Shown here: piece after piece, positions 17,330-26,745 of the stretch | Layout: each line of letters starts with the position of its first letter | Position numbering within the stretch: the stretch's first letter is position 1 | From: Bryobacterales bacterium | GTDB lineage: Bacteria; Acidobacteriota; Terriglobia; Bryobacterales; Bryobacteraceae | Direction of reading: 5' to 3' | DNA length: 64,000 nt | Assembly: GCA_016713735.1 (NCBI GenBank) | Contig: JADJOP010000015.1 | Location: 144,625-208,624 of the forward strand | The notes under the pieces: model-generated | What the model was told of the DNA's origin: nothing | What the model saw: the letters and a program-made list of their open reading frames with translations, nothing else | Databases searched by the model: none | Position numbers and translations under genes: made by a program

Positions 17330-18523
17330 ATGCCCCTCATCACCGCCTTCCGGCTCACCTGCGTGATCATGGTGGCCATCGTCGCCCTCCCTCCGGTGGC
17401 CAACGCCGTCGCCGGGTTGCCTGCCGCGCTGGCCGGAAGCCCCCGCGCGCACGACCTGAACCTAATCCTCGCCGCCGGCCTCACCCTGGCCCTCACCTTC
17501 ACCGCGCTCTTCGCCTGGAGCACCTGGGTCGTCACCCGCCCCCGCGAACGCCCCGGCAGGCTCTGGGTCCATCTGCTCATCGGCGTCCAACTGGTGCTCT
17601 CCTACCTGCTCGTGCTCGACCTCGCGCATCTCATCACCGCTCAGGTCGCCGTCACCCTCCCCGGCAAGCAGGCCTGGCGCTGGCTCATGGCTCTCATGGC
17701 CCTCGTCTGTTTCGTGGCGCTCATGTCTTGGATCGACGGCAGCTTCGTTCCCATCGGCCATGTCGAACACCTTCCGCTTCCCCTTCAGGTGTTCGTCTCG
17801 GCCCTCACCATTTGCGGCTGGAATGGCGTGGCCTTTGCCGCCGGCCGCCTCGTCGTCGCCGAACGCGGCCACAGCCGCGAACTGCTCCACCTCAACGCCG
17901 CCCTGCAAAGCACCCGCGACCTGCTGGCCCAAACCGCCCGCATGGGCGAACGCATCCGCATCGCCCGCGAACTCCACGACACCCTCGGCCATCACCTCAC
18001 CGCCCTCGCCGTTAACCTCGAACTCGCCGCCCGCCTGCCCCCCGCCGAGGCCGCGCCCATCGTCGAGCGTTCGCAACTCATCTCGCGGCTCCTGTTGAAC
18101 GATGTCCGCGAAACCGTGGCCCACATGCGCGACGACCGCAGCCTCGACATCGCCGCCTCGCTTCAGGCCCTCGCCGCCGGCGTACCCTCGCCGCCGGTCC
18201 ACCTTGAGCTCTCCGGCGCCGCCTCCATCGACGATCCTGAATCCGCCCACACCCTCGTCCGCTGCGCCCAGGAAGGCCTCACCAACGCCATGCGCCACGC
18301 CGGGGCCCGCAACATCTGGCTCACCCTCTCCACCAACAACGGCCGCAGTGTGCTCGAAGTTCGCGACGATGGCCAGGGGGCCGCCTCCATCCAGCCCGGC
18401 AACGGCTTGCAGGGCATGCGCGAGCGCGTCGAAGCCCTCGGCGGCTCGCTCTCCTGGTCCAGCCCGCCCGAAGCCGGCTTCCTCCTCTCCCTCTCCCTCC
18501 CCCACGCAAAGGAGCGCCGGTGA
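17330..18523 (+). CDS. NarL-type sensor histidine kinase
   Basis: About 397 residues. Six hydrophobic segments occupy the first 200 residues (for example LILAAGLTLALTFTALFAWS and LMALMALVCFVALMSW), followed by a HisKA_3 dimerisation domain with the phospho-acceptor in RIARELHDTLGHHLTALAVN and a HATPase_c domain with the N-box CAQEGLTNAMRHA and the G-box DDGQGAASIQPGNGLQGMRE. I chose ATG 17330 because GGGGGAG (17317-17323) is correctly spaced; ATGs at 17324 and 17273 are in frame. It overlaps its response regulator by 4 nt. No periplasmic sensor domain is visible, so the signal may be membrane-borne. Confidence 0.92.
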   Translation: MPLITAFRLTCVIMVAIVALPPVANAVAGLPAALAGSPRAHDLNLILAAGLTLALTFTALFAWSTWVVTRPRERPGRLWVHLLIGVQLVLSYLLVLDLAHLITAQVAVTLPGKQAWRWLMALMALVCFVALMSWIDGSFVPIGHVEHLPLPLQVFVSALTICGWNGVAFAAGRLVVAERGHSRELLHLNAALQSTRDLLAQTARMGERIRIARELHDTLGHHLTALAVNLELAARLPPAEAAPIVERSQLISRLLLNDVRETVAHMRDDRSLDIAASLQALAAGVPSPPVHLELSGAASIDDPESAHTLVRCAQEGLTNAMRHAGARNIWLTLSTNNGRSVLEVRDDGQGAASIQPGNGLQGMRERVEALGGSLSWSSPPEAGFLLSLSLPHAKERR

Positions 18524-19164
18524 TCCGCGTCCTGCTCATTGAAGACCACGCCCTCATCCGCCGCGGCATTGCCGACCTCATCGACCTCACCGGCGATCTG
18601 AAGGTCGTGGCCCAGGGCGAGGACGGCGACGACGCACTCCGCCTGCTCGCCTCCGCCGAGGCCGATGTCGCCCTGCTCGACATCCAACTGCCCAAGCTCT
18701 CCGGCGTCGAAGTGCTCGAGCGCCTGCGCCAGCAGGGCACGCCGTTCCCGCCCGCCCTCCTGCTCACCACCTTCGACGACGACGACATGCTGCTCCGCGG
18801 CATTCGCGCCGGAGCCCGCGGCTTCCTCCTCAAGGCCGTCTCGTTTGAGGATCTCGCCGCCAGCATTCGCGCCGTCGCCGCCGGGGAAACCGCGTTCAAG
18901 CCCGCCTTCACCGAGCGTGTCCGCCGCATCCTCCAGAAAGAGGCTTCGCCCTCGTCCGCCGCCGCCCTCGTCGAGGCCCTCACCCGGCGCGAAACCGAGA
19001 TTCTGCGCCTCATGGCCGGCGGCTTCAGTAACCGTGAAATCGGCGACCTGCTCGACATGTCCGAAGGCACCGTGCGCAATCACGGCTCGGCCATCTTCTC
19101 CAAACTCGCCGTGCGCGACCGTACGCGCGCCGTGCTCAAGGGCATCGAGCTGGGCCTTGTCTAG
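18520..19164 (+). CDS. NarL/FixJ-type response regulator
   Basis: 214 residues. Receiver domain with IEDH, phospho-acceptor in VALLDIQLPK, LLTTFDDDD and the conserved lysine in GFLLKAV; C-terminal LuxR-type helix-turn-helix (LTRRETEILRLMAGGFSNREIGDLLDMS). It starts with GTG overlapping the kinase stop (GTGA, 18520-18523), with AAGGAG at 18509-18514 as ribosome binding site. It is the cognate partner of the upstream kinase. Possible targets nearby are the divergent serine hydrolase and the GH88 gene that follows 83 bp later, but no operator was identified. Confidence 0.95.
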   Translation: MIRVLLIEDHALIRRGIADLIDLTGDLKVVAQGEDGDDALRLLASAEADVALLDIQLPKLSGVEVLERLRQQGTPFPPALLLTTFDDDDMLLRGIRAGARGFLLKAVSFEDLAASIRAVAAGETAFKPAFTERVRRILQKEASPSSAAALVEALTRRETEILRLMAGGFSNREIGDLLDMSEGTVRNHGSAIFSKLAVRDRTRAVLKGIELGLV

Positions 19165-19247
19165 CCCGCCCGCCCGCTTTCTCCGCGCCTTCGTCCGCCC
19201 CGCGCGCCCTCCCCCTGCCTGCAAATGACTGCGCTAACCTGAATGTT

Positions 19248-20375
19248 GTGATCCACTTCGAACTCGAATCCGACCGCGCCCTGTTTGAGCGCACCATGGA
19301 CTTCGCTCAGCAGCAGACGCAGTCCCTCATCGAGCGCCACCCCGACTTCTATCCCATGTACACCCAGGACGGCGCCTGGAAGCACGATGGCCCGAAGTGG
19401 ACCCACTGGTGCGACGGCTTCTTCCCCGGCATGATGTGGCTCTTCTCCAAACACGAAGGCCCGGAGTCAGCCGAAGGCCGCTACTGGCAGGACCTCGCCG
19501 TGCGCTACACCCGCCCGCTCGAGTCGCGCAAGCTCGACCGCGAAGTCCACGACCTCGGCTTCATCTTCCTCAGCACCTACCACCGCTGGTATCGCCAGAC
19601 CGGCGACAAAGCGCTCAATGATGTCCTCATCCAGGCCGGCCAGACCCTCGCCATGCGCTTCAAGGAAAAAGGCCACTACCTGCGCAGCTTCGTCTCCGAC
19701 GATTCCCTCTTCATCGACATCATGATGAACGTCGGCATCATCTTCTACGCCGCCCGTGAAACCGGCGACCGCCGCCTGCGCGACATCGCCATCCGCCACT
19801 GCCTCACCACCCGCCGCACGCTCGTCCGCGGCGATGGCTCCACGGCTCATGAAGGCCTCTTCGATCTCGATACCGGCGAGTTCCTCAAGCAAACCACCCA
19901 CCAGGGCTACCGCGGCGACTCCTGCTGGTCGCGCGGACTTGCCTGGGCCCTTTACGGCTTCGGCACCGCCTACGAGTATTCCCGCGACCCGCACTTCCTC
20001 CGCACCGCCGAAGCCTGCTGCGACTACTACATCGCCCACACCCCCGCCGATGGCGTTCCGCCCTGGGACTACAACGCGCCCAACGATTCGCGCAAGCAGG
20101 TGGACACCTCCGCCGCCGCCATCGCCGCCGCCGGCATGCTGCGCCTCTCGCGCCTGCTCTCCGACCCCATCAAGGGCCACTTCTACTGGTCCACCGCGCT
20201 CCGCATTCTGCGCACGCTGTGTGAGAAATACACCGCCGACGGCGATCCGCAATGGGAAGGCGTGCTCAAGGGCGGCGTCTACCACATCCACAAGAACCTC
20301 GGCGTCAACGAGAGCGTCATGTGGGGCGAGTACTTCTTCATCGAAGCCCTCGAACACGCCCTGCGCAAACTCTAG
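19248..20375 (+). CDS. Glycoside hydrolase family 88 (unsaturated glucuronyl hydrolase-like)
   Basis: 375 residues, the usual length for GH88. An (alpha/alpha)6-barrel enzyme with both conserved acids: HDLGF (D102) and FIDIMMN (D157), plus WTHWCDGFFPGMMW near the N-terminus and GDSCWSRGLAWALYG. Family members hydrate the unsaturated uronic acid left by polysaccharide lyases and so release it from oligosaccharides. There is no signal peptide, so it probably acts on imported oligosaccharides. The start is GTG 19248; TAACCT lies 7 nt upstream. The mannonate dehydratase at the window end would fit uronate use, though it is 43 kb away. Confidence 0.92.
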   Translation: MIHFELESDRALFERTMDFAQQQTQSLIERHPDFYPMYTQDGAWKHDGPKWTHWCDGFFPGMMWLFSKHEGPESAEGRYWQDLAVRYTRPLESRKLDREVHDLGFIFLSTYHRWYRQTGDKALNDVLIQAGQTLAMRFKEKGHYLRSFVSDDSLFIDIMMNVGIIFYAARETGDRRLRDIAIRHCLTTRRTLVRGDGSTAHEGLFDLDTGEFLKQTTHQGYRGDSCWSRGLAWALYGFGTAYEYSRDPHFLRTAEACCDYYIAHTPADGVPPWDYNAPNDSRKQVDTSAAAIAAAGMLRLSRLLSDPIKGHFYWSTALRILRTLCEKYTADGDPQWEGVLKGGVYHIHKNLGVNESVMWGEYFFIEALEHALRKL

Positions 20376-20430
20376 GCGCATCCAGCGCCTCCGCTGCGCC
20401 CACCCGCCGCCGCGCGCCCACCCGCAGCGC

Positions 20431-22777
20431 TTACCCACCGAGCTTACCCGCCCCCAGTTCGCCTCAACCCAGCGGCTGCCGCGGCCGGCGATGCGCTCGC
20501 GCAGAAACCGCAGGTTTACCGGCTTGCCGATGTGATCGTCGGCTCCGGCGGCCAGGCAGCGCTGCCGGTCCTCATCAAACGCAAAAGCGGTGAGGGCCAC
20601 GATCAGGGCTCCGCGCGAGCCTCCCGGCGCCGCCCGGATGCGCCGGATCGCCTCCACGCCGTCGATTCCCGGAAGCTGGATGTCCATCAGAATCACATCG
20701 AACTCTCTCTGCGTGGCCAACTCCACCGCTCCCAACCCGTCCTCCACGCACGTCACCACGCACCCGTGCCGGCTCAGCGTCCGTTCGATGATCAGGCTGT
20801 TGGTCGAATTGTCCTCCACCAGCAGCACCTTCCGTCCCTCCAGCGACTCCTCCTCCCTCCCATCCGGCGCCGCTGCCGCCGCCTCCCCAGTCCCCTCGTC
20901 CGGCGCCCGCAGCGGCAATTCAAACCAGAACGTCGAACCCTCTCCCGCCTCGCTCTCCACGCCGATCCGCCCGCCCATTGCCGCCACCACCTGGCTGCAG
21001 ATCGTCAACCCCAGCCCCACGCCCCCCGATGGCGTCGCCGCCCCCGATTCCACCTGTTGAAAGCGCTCGAAAATCCGCGCCTGGTCCGCCCGTCCGATGC
21101 CCGGCCCCGTGTCCGCCACCTCAAATCGCAGCCGCTCCTCCCTGGCCTCAATGCGCAGCGTCACCGTTCCACTCGCCGTGAATTTGATGGCGTTCGAAAT
21201 CAGATTGGTGAGCACCTGCTTCACCCGGTACGGGTCCAGCATCGCCGCCGCCGGCGTCTCCGCGCTTGCCTCCAGCCGCAGCTCCAGCCCGGCCCGCATG
21301 GCGGCCGGCTCCATCAGCCGCATCACCTCCCGCGCAACCTGCACGATGTCGGTGCTCCGTGGCTCGTGCCGCACATGCCCCGCCGCCAGCCGCGAGTGCT
21401 CCAGAATGTCGTTCAGCAGGTTCATCAGCGAGCCGCCGCAACTTTGAATCGCATCCACGGAAAGCCGCTGCTCCTCGCTTAACTCCGATTCATGCAACAG
21501 TTGCGACATCCCCAGCAACCCGTTCAACGGCGTTCGCAACTCATGGCTCATGTTGGCCAAGAACTCGCCCTTCACCTTCGATGAGGCCTGCTCGGCCAGC
21601 AGCGCCTCATGCAGCGCCCGCTCGGCCCGCCGCCGCTTCCAGATGTTGGCCATCAGCAGCAGCATGATCCCCGTCTGCGCCAGCGCCAACACGGCCGCCC
21701 CCGCGATCCAACTCCCGTAGCGGTACCACAGCCCGGTTGGCTCATGCGCCAGCGTCGAGTTCTTCGGCAACGACTGGGCATCCACTCCCCACCGCGCCAG
21801 TTGCTTGTAGTCGAACACGAAGTCGAGCAACTCATCGGTGATCACCGCGATCCGCGCCGGCGGCTCCCCCTGCAACACGCGAATCAACTGCTGAGCCACG
21901 AAGTGGCCATGCCCCTTCCCCATGTTCGCCGTCGAACAGAACAGCAGCGACTCCGGATCCTCGATGCCCACCGCGTACACCGGAGCCTGTGTCGCCGCCG
22001 CGACGATGGTCACCACGCGGTGCGAGGGTACATGCGGCTGGTCCCGCAAACTGTTCATCGGCAGCAGAAACACCAGTTGATCCGGCTCGAGCGACCGTAG
22101 CCGCGTCTCCAACTCCCGTTGCGTCAGCTCCGCCCCGTTCCAGTACGCAAACTTCGCTCCCCCAGCCAGACTCTCCGCCTCGCGGAATCCCCCCGCGACT
22201 CCCCGGCCCGTCGACGAGTTGTCCTGAATGACTACGCCGCGCTTCCGGTCCGGATGAAGCCGCCACGCCATCTTGAGAATGGAATCGAGCGTGAAGTCCT
22301 CGAATACCCCAGTGAAACGGTTCCTCGGCAGCGCATCCCGCAGGCCCTTGTCGTTCAACCCCCGTACACCAGCGGCGTGTCCATCCCAAACAGAGCGCCA
22401 TGCTCCAGCACATACCGGATGGCAGCGTCATCCAAGGCCACGATGGCGCTGAAGCGCTTCCCGCCATGACGCCCTTGGAACCACTGCGCAAACTGGCTGG
22501 ACGCCTCCGGTGAGCGCACCGCATCCAGATACTCCACCCACAACCGCGTCTCAAACGGCTGCTGCTGCACACGCTCATGCAGGCCCTGAATCTGGGAGTC
22601 GGTCCAGGGTTGACCAGGGCGATACGAACTCAGCACCAGAACGTCGTGCTGCGCCGCTCCCAGCAGAGTGACCAGCAGGCTGCCGCCCAGGAGCAAAGCA
22701 AGGTGCCTGAGCGAAAACGCACCCGCCCACTCGACACAAGACATGGCTGACCGGGAATCCCCCCTCACGGAGAGCAT
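20431..22777 (-). pseudogene. Hybrid sensor kinase with ABC-binding-type sensor (two frame breaks)
   Basis: Rebuilt across frames this is one large hybrid kinase. The N-terminal 140 residues (22777-22355: signal-anchor, then VLVLSSYRPGQPWTDSQIQG) and the next frame from 22358 (FTGVFEDFTLDSILKMAWRL) form a periplasmic ABC substrate-binding-type sensor. Next come a membrane helix (IAGAAVLALAQTGIMLLLMA), HisKA (FLANMSHELRTPLNGLLG), HATPase (DTGPGIG, GVGLGLTI) and a receiver domain (VLLVEDNSTNS, VILMDIQLPG, HIGKPV). The first break is at a run of five C (plus strand, 22359-22363). After the receiver the frame stays open to 19467, antisense through all of GH88, while the other two frames stop at 20444 and 20431; I infer a second indel near 20450-20500. 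It could be sequence error or real decay. Confidence 0.75.
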
Positions 22778-22835
22778 ATCGTGCTTCGCACAGGGGAATG
22801 TGAGCCTTTGTTCCGAAACCGCCGCCTACCCCGGC

Positions 22836-23040
22836 CCACGGCCTGCTAGCCCGGATGTTTCACCACGATCGCAGCGAGGAGCGAGGAGAGCCGTGCGAAT
22901 GCAAGGCGCGTGAAGTGTGCCGGACGCAGGCGTACTGGAACAGTACGTCGAGGACGGCATGCGAGCGCAACGCAGCAGTCGCGCGGTGATCGCGCTCCGC
23001 AGCCGATGGCTGGTGAAATTTCCGGGCTAACGGCCCGTGG
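22836..23040. repeat. 205-bp inverted-repeat element with internal hairpin
   Basis: TAGCCCGGATGTTTCACCA (22847-22865) pairs with TGGTGAAATTTCCGGGCTA (23011-23029), 17 of 19 positions matching as an inverted repeat. The symmetry extends outward with small gaps to CCACGG (22836) and CCGTGG (23040). Inside lies a perfect hairpin, CGTACTG-GAA-CAGTACG (22931-22947), and a GAGGAGCGAGGAG direct repeat. No coding signal is seen. The right end forms the last codons and TAG stop of the adjacent HExxH gene. It looks like a dispersed REP/MITE-like element; I recall similar sequences in other genomes but cannot verify that here. Confidence 0.7.
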
Positions 23041-23665
23041 TTTCCGCCGCCGCGGGTACGCTGTCGCTCGCGCCGGCCCGCAACACCAGAATCGCTGGCT
23101 CATGAAAGGCAAACGTCTCGGCCAGCAACTCCCGCGCGTGAAAGGCTGGCTTGGCGATTCCCTTATCGGCGTGCAGCCGCGTCTGGCCCAGAATGTGATA
23201 CAGCTCATGTGCCAGCACACGGCCCAAGGCACGCCCGAAGAGATAGTTGCGCCGAGCTCCCGGCTCGTCCCGCATCAGCGCCGCGGTCAGCCGTTTCACC
23301 GCCCCGCAATTCACGGTTGTGAAGGGGAGAATCACACCGTCCTGCACCGGCGTCGAGGCCAGGGCTGCCGGACGGCCCGCCCATGCCAACTCGACGTCTT
23401 CGCGCGCCGGCGTGCAGGAACCTTCAAACCGCGCCACCACCACCGCCTGGAAATCCTCGTGCCGGCTGGCTTCGCGCAACTCCCGCCACACCAACTTCAC
23501 TCCCGCCGGCCGCAGCAGCGCCTGGGTCTCCCGCTGCAGCAACTCAACAATCGCCGCCGGCTGTTCCGCGCCTGCCTTGAGATACACGGCCACTTCGGCC
23601 TCCTGTGCAGGCAGGCACACACACACCATCACTAGGCCGACCAGGGCCGCGAGTACGTTTCGCAT
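23027..23665 (-). CDS. Secreted HExxH zinc-metallopeptidase-like protein
   Basis: 212 residues with a signal peptide (AALVGLVMVCVCLPAQEAE). The likely zinc site is AHELYHILGQTRLH: HExxH with a third histidine further on, somewhat like metzincins but with closer spacing and no obvious Met-turn. The preceding part (VAVYLKAGAEQPAAIVELL and VVVARFEGSCTP) is alpha/beta. It would act outside the cytoplasm; the substrate is unknown. Its final codons and TAG stop come from the right terminus of the inverted-repeat element, so the natural C-terminus may have been replaced. Confidence 0.65.
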   Translation of the reverse strand: MRNVLAALVGLVMVCVCLPAQEAEVAVYLKAGAEQPAAIVELLQRETQALLRPAGVKLVWRELREASRHEDFQAVVVARFEGSCTPAREDVELAWAGRPAALASTPVQDGVILPFTTVNCGAVKRLTAALMRDEPGARRNYLFGRALGRVLAHELYHILGQTRLHADKGIAKPAFHARELLAETFAFHEPAILVLRAGASDSVPAAAETTGR

Positions 23666-23791
23666 AAGGAACGCTCCGACGGGGAGACGTCTCCGGACAC
23701 GAACAGCCTACAAGAGGGCGAACAGGAGTGCAACCACCCCCCTCTTCCATGCCCTGGCCCGGCCGCCCCGCCGGCCCAACCCGCGAAACGC

Positions 23792-24862
23792 TCACCCCAC
23801 CGGCGCGCCGTCGAGCCGCGTCCTGGCCACGCTCATGCCGGCTTCAATCACCTGCTGCGCCCGCAGCCCGTCCCGGTGCGAGGTCGGAAACGGCTCGCCC
23901 TTACGGCAGCAGTCGATGAACGCCGCCGCCTCGGCCTTGTACGCCGGGCCAAAGCGCTCCTGGAACTCCGGTGCGTCCGCCCCACCCTTGCCGCCGGGGA
24001 ACACCTTGCGCTCGATCGGCGCTGCCGCCCCGCGGCGTCCAAACGCCTCCACGACAATCTCCTGCGGCCGCTGCGAGAACCGCCCAATCTGAATCTGCCC
24101 CTGGTCGCCATACACGATCGACTCCACGCGGTAGCCCGACACGTGGTTGCGCGTCACCTGCACCTGCCCCAGCAACTCCTCGCCAAACCACATGTAGAGC
24201 ATGGCGTCGTCGTAATCCTCCTGGCACTTGGCAACGTGCTTGTTGTGCAGCACCGAGCCCACCGCCATCGCCCGGTCCGGCATGCGCCCGGCAAACCAGA
24301 GGATTTCATCGACGTTATGCACCGACATATCGGGCAGAATGCCGCCGCTCTGGTAGGCGTCCGGCGGCGGACCTGAGTCCTCCAGCGCCGAGTAGATCTT
24401 GAACATGCGGCCAATGGCGCCCTGCTCCACCAGTTGCTTGCCGTAGGCGAGCGCGGGATCAAACCGTCGCTGGAAGGCCAGCATCAGCGAGTCGGGGTAG
24501 TCGCGGTCCAGCTCCGCGCAGCAGGCCACGTCGCCCGCCAGCGTTCCGGTGAGCGGCTTTTCCATCAGCACGCGGTGGCCGGCGCGAACGAGCGCCATGG
24601 CGTGCGCCTGGTGATGCTCGGTCGGCGTCACCACCATCGTCGCCCGGCACAGGTCGGCCTTCAGATACTCCTCGAGCGTGGTGAACAGCGGACCTTCGAA
24701 GCCGGCCGCCTCGGCGACCGCCCGCAGCCGCACCGCGTCCTGGTCGACAATGGCGCGCACCCGGCACACGCCCTCCTCGCGTTCCAACTCCAGCAGGTGG
24801 CGTGCGTGAACGGCCCCCATGCGGCCGACGCCGATAATGGCGAGATCAAGTGGTGGGGTCAT
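23792..24862 (-). CDS. Gfo/Idh/MocA family oxidoreductase
   Basis: 356 residues. N-terminal Rossmann fold with IIGVGRMGAVHARHLL, the family EKP motif in RVLMEKPLTG, and the C-terminal alpha/beta domain with DMSVHNVDEILWF supplying the catalytic Asp/His set typical of inositol 2-dehydrogenase-like enzymes. No signal peptide, so it is cytoplasmic. It probably oxidises a polyol or sugar hydroxyl with NAD(P); the substrate cannot be inferred. It stands alone on the minus strand with 126 bp before the next gene downstream. Confidence 0.92.
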   Translation of the reverse strand: MTPPLDLAIIGVGRMGAVHARHLLELEREEGVCRVRAIVDQDAVRLRAVAEAAGFEGPLFTTLEEYLKADLCRATMVVTPTEHHQAHAMALVRAGHRVLMEKPLTGTLAGDVACCAELDRDYPDSLMLAFQRRFDPALAYGKQLVEQGAIGRMFKIYSALEDSGPPPDAYQSGGILPDMSVHNVDEILWFAGRMPDRAMAVGSVLHNKHVAKCQEDYDDAMLYMWFGEELLGQVQVTRNHVSGYRVESIVYGDQGQIQIGRFSQRPQEIVVEAFGRRGAAAPIERKVFPGGKGGADAPEFQERFGPAYKAEAAAFIDCCRKGEPFPTSHRDGLRAQQVIEAGMSVARTRLDGAPVG

Positions 24863-25032
24863 ACGAGGTGTGCTCTTTCTGGCGGCGGCGCCAAGCGAGG
24901 TGATGAAAAACAGGTGACTGCCCGGCGGCGCAACGCCGCCGAAGAGCCGTTATAGCAGAGCTGTGGGCGAGCGGCCAAGCGCCCCGCACTTCGCGGCGAC
25001 TTTTTTGCCGTCCGCCACGTCTCAAGAGAACG

Positions 25033-26064
25033 ATGAAACTTGTGATCGCACTCCTCCTGCTGGCGGCGGCGGCCGTCGAAGGCTGCACGTGCATGGGGCG
25101 GCGGCCCTTCTGCGAAGTTCCGCCAATGGTGGGTCCGCACACCGGCAAGGCCGTGTTTGTGGGCATGGTCGTCGCCGCGGACCCGATCACCGGCTTCGGC
25201 CGTGATCGGCGCATCCGCTTCCGCGTGGAAGAGCAGTTTCTCGGCTCGCCGGGCAGCGAGTTCACACTTCTCGGCGGCAGCGGCCTGTGTTGTGACTGCA
25301 GTGTCGCCTTTCAGGTCGGGCGGCGCTACCTGGTGGTGGCTCATCAGAACGAAGGCAGGTGGTCCACCAACGGCTGCTACGGGACAAGCGAATTGGACGG
25401 GCGGCGGGCGGAAATCGAGCTGCGTGCACTCCACGAGTGGAAACAGGGCAAGGCGATGACCCGCAGCCTGGACGGCGCGGTTGCCGACAACACCAGGCGA
25501 GGGCTGGCGGGGTTCCGCACCAATCCCCCACCGGCCGGATGGAAGGTGACCCTCACCGGTCCCGGTATGCTGCGCGAAACCGCGACAGGCGAGGATGGTG
25601 GGTTTGACTTCGACCTACTACCCGCGGCCCGGCTTCGGTTGACCCTCTCCCCTCCCCTTGGATGGCTCGGGGAACGCACGCCGCCACAGGAGGTGGATCT
25701 CACCACGGCTGCGTGCGCGTCGGCCCACTTCGAGGTGCGGGAGGTGCAGGGGAGTGTTCGCGGCCGCCTCCGCCGCGAGGATGGCCGCACCCCCCAGTGG
25801 CTTCCCGTCACAGCCGTCCCGGCCTCCGCCGCCATCGTCGGCCGCTCCTTCCCCGAGGCGCACACCAATGCCGCCGGCGAGTTCACCCTCGACGGCCTCG
25901 AACCGGGCGACTACCTCCTCGCCGTCCACCTCAGCGCACAGCCGGATTCGGGACTCGTGCGCAGCTACTACCCCGGAGTGGCCGAACCCTCCCAGGCCCA
26001 CCACTTCCGCGTCGAACGCGGCCAGACCGTCGACCTCCCCGAATGGACACTACCCCGCCGCTAA
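25033..26064 (+). CDS. Secreted TIMP/NTR-like protein with carboxypeptidase-regulatory-like repeats
   Basis: 343 residues. The signal peptide (VIALLLLAAAAVEG) would leave a mature N-terminus beginning CTCMGRRPFC, strikingly like tissue inhibitors of metalloproteinases, which start CxC and insert that Cys into the protease zinc site. Further NTR-like features are AVFVGMVVAADPI, RFRVEEQFLG, the CCDC motif in SGLCCDCSVAF, and YLVVAH. From about residue 165 two beta-sandwich carboxypeptidase-regulatory-like domains follow (GGFDFDLLPAARLRLTL and AAGEFTLDGLEPGDYLLAV). It is probably exported; VEGC could also act as a poor lipobox. Protease inhibition is inference only. Confidence 0.65.
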   Translation: MKLVIALLLLAAAAVEGCTCMGRRPFCEVPPMVGPHTGKAVFVGMVVAADPITGFGRDRRIRFRVEEQFLGSPGSEFTLLGGSGLCCDCSVAFQVGRRYLVVAHQNEGRWSTNGCYGTSELDGRRAEIELRALHEWKQGKAMTRSLDGAVADNTRRGLAGFRTNPPPAGWKVTLTGPGMLRETATGEDGGFDFDLLPAARLRLTLSPPLGWLGERTPPQEVDLTTAACASAHFEVREVQGSVRGRLRREDGRTPQWLPVTAVPASAAIVGRSFPEAHTNAAGEFTLDGLEPGDYLLAVHLSAQPDSGLVRSYYPGVAEPSQAHHFRVERGQTVDLPEWTLPRR

Positions 26065-26069
26065 CGCAA

Positions 26070-26104
26070 AACCGCCGCCGGCGCAGCCTGCGCGGGCGGC
26101 GGTT
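26070..26104. terminator. Intrinsic terminator hairpin after infC and the TIMP-like gene
   Basis: AACCGCCGCC (26070-26079) pairs perfectly with GGCGGCGGTT (26095-26104), and GCGCA/TGCGC pair inside the loop. On the minus strand the hairpin is followed by TTTT, fitting termination of infC; on the plus strand it lies just past the convergent TIMP-like gene. Confidence 0.7.
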
Positions 26105-26127
26105 CGAAATTCGGATGATCCGGCCGG

Positions 26128-26745
26128 CTACTGCGCCGGAGCCGGAGGAGGAGGCGGCGGTTCGGGCTTGGCCTGCTTTTCTTTTTCCTTGGCCGGGGCG
26201 GGCACGACCTTGGTCGGGCTGATGATGACGTGCGCGTTGCGGCCTTCCTGCTTCGGCTGGCCTTCCACCGCGCCGATGCCCGCCAGGTCCTTGGCAAAGC
26301 GCTGCAACAGCTTGTGGCCGAGGTCCGTGTGGGCGATCTCACGGCCGCGGAACTGCACCACCGCCTTCACGCGGTTGCCTTCCTTCAGGAAGCGGATCGC
26401 GTTGTTCTTCTTGAACTCGTAGTCGTGGTCGTCGGTGTTGGGGCGGAACTTCACCTCCTTCACCAGGATCACGTGCTGCTTCTTGCGCGCGTCGTGGGCC
26501 TTCTTCTTCGTCTCGTACTGCCACTGGCCATAGTCCATGGCCTTGGCCACCGGCGGCACGGCCGTCGGCGAAACGAGAATCAGGTCAAGCCCCAGATCCT
26601 TGGCGCGCTTGATGGCCTCGCCAATGGGAAGCACGACGACTTCACCATCGGGATAGATGGCCCGCACCTCGGGAGCCCGAATGGCTTCGTTGACGTTTTC
26701 ACGGATGCGCGGACGGCGGGGAGGGAAGTTTCTCGGTGGATACAT
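26128..26745 (-). CDS. infC: Translation initiation factor IF-3
   Basis: 205 residues. The N-domain (VNEAIRAPEVRAIYPDG), linker helix and C-domain (KEVKFRPNTDDHDYEFKK, then RFLKEGNRVKAVVQFRGRE) are unmistakable. It binds the 30S subunit and controls start-codon selection. ATG 26745 is used; many infC genes begin with rare codons such as AUU, and no good ribosome binding site is visible here. A Lys/Pro-rich tail (PAPAKEKEKQAKPEPPPPP) extends beyond the usual end. The usual partners thrS, rpmI and rplT are not adjacent: a terminator follows and a bactofilin-like gene precedes it. Confidence 0.97.
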   Translation of the reverse strand: MYPPRNFPPRRPRIRENVNEAIRAPEVRAIYPDGEVVVLPIGEAIKRAKDLGLDLILVSPTAVPPVAKAMDYGQWQYETKKKAHDARKKQHVILVKEVKFRPNTDDHDYEFKKNNAIRFLKEGNRVKAVVQFRGREIAHTDLGHKLLQRFAKDLAGIGAVEGQPKQEGRNAHVIISPTKVVPAPAKEKEKQAKPEPPPPPPAPAQ

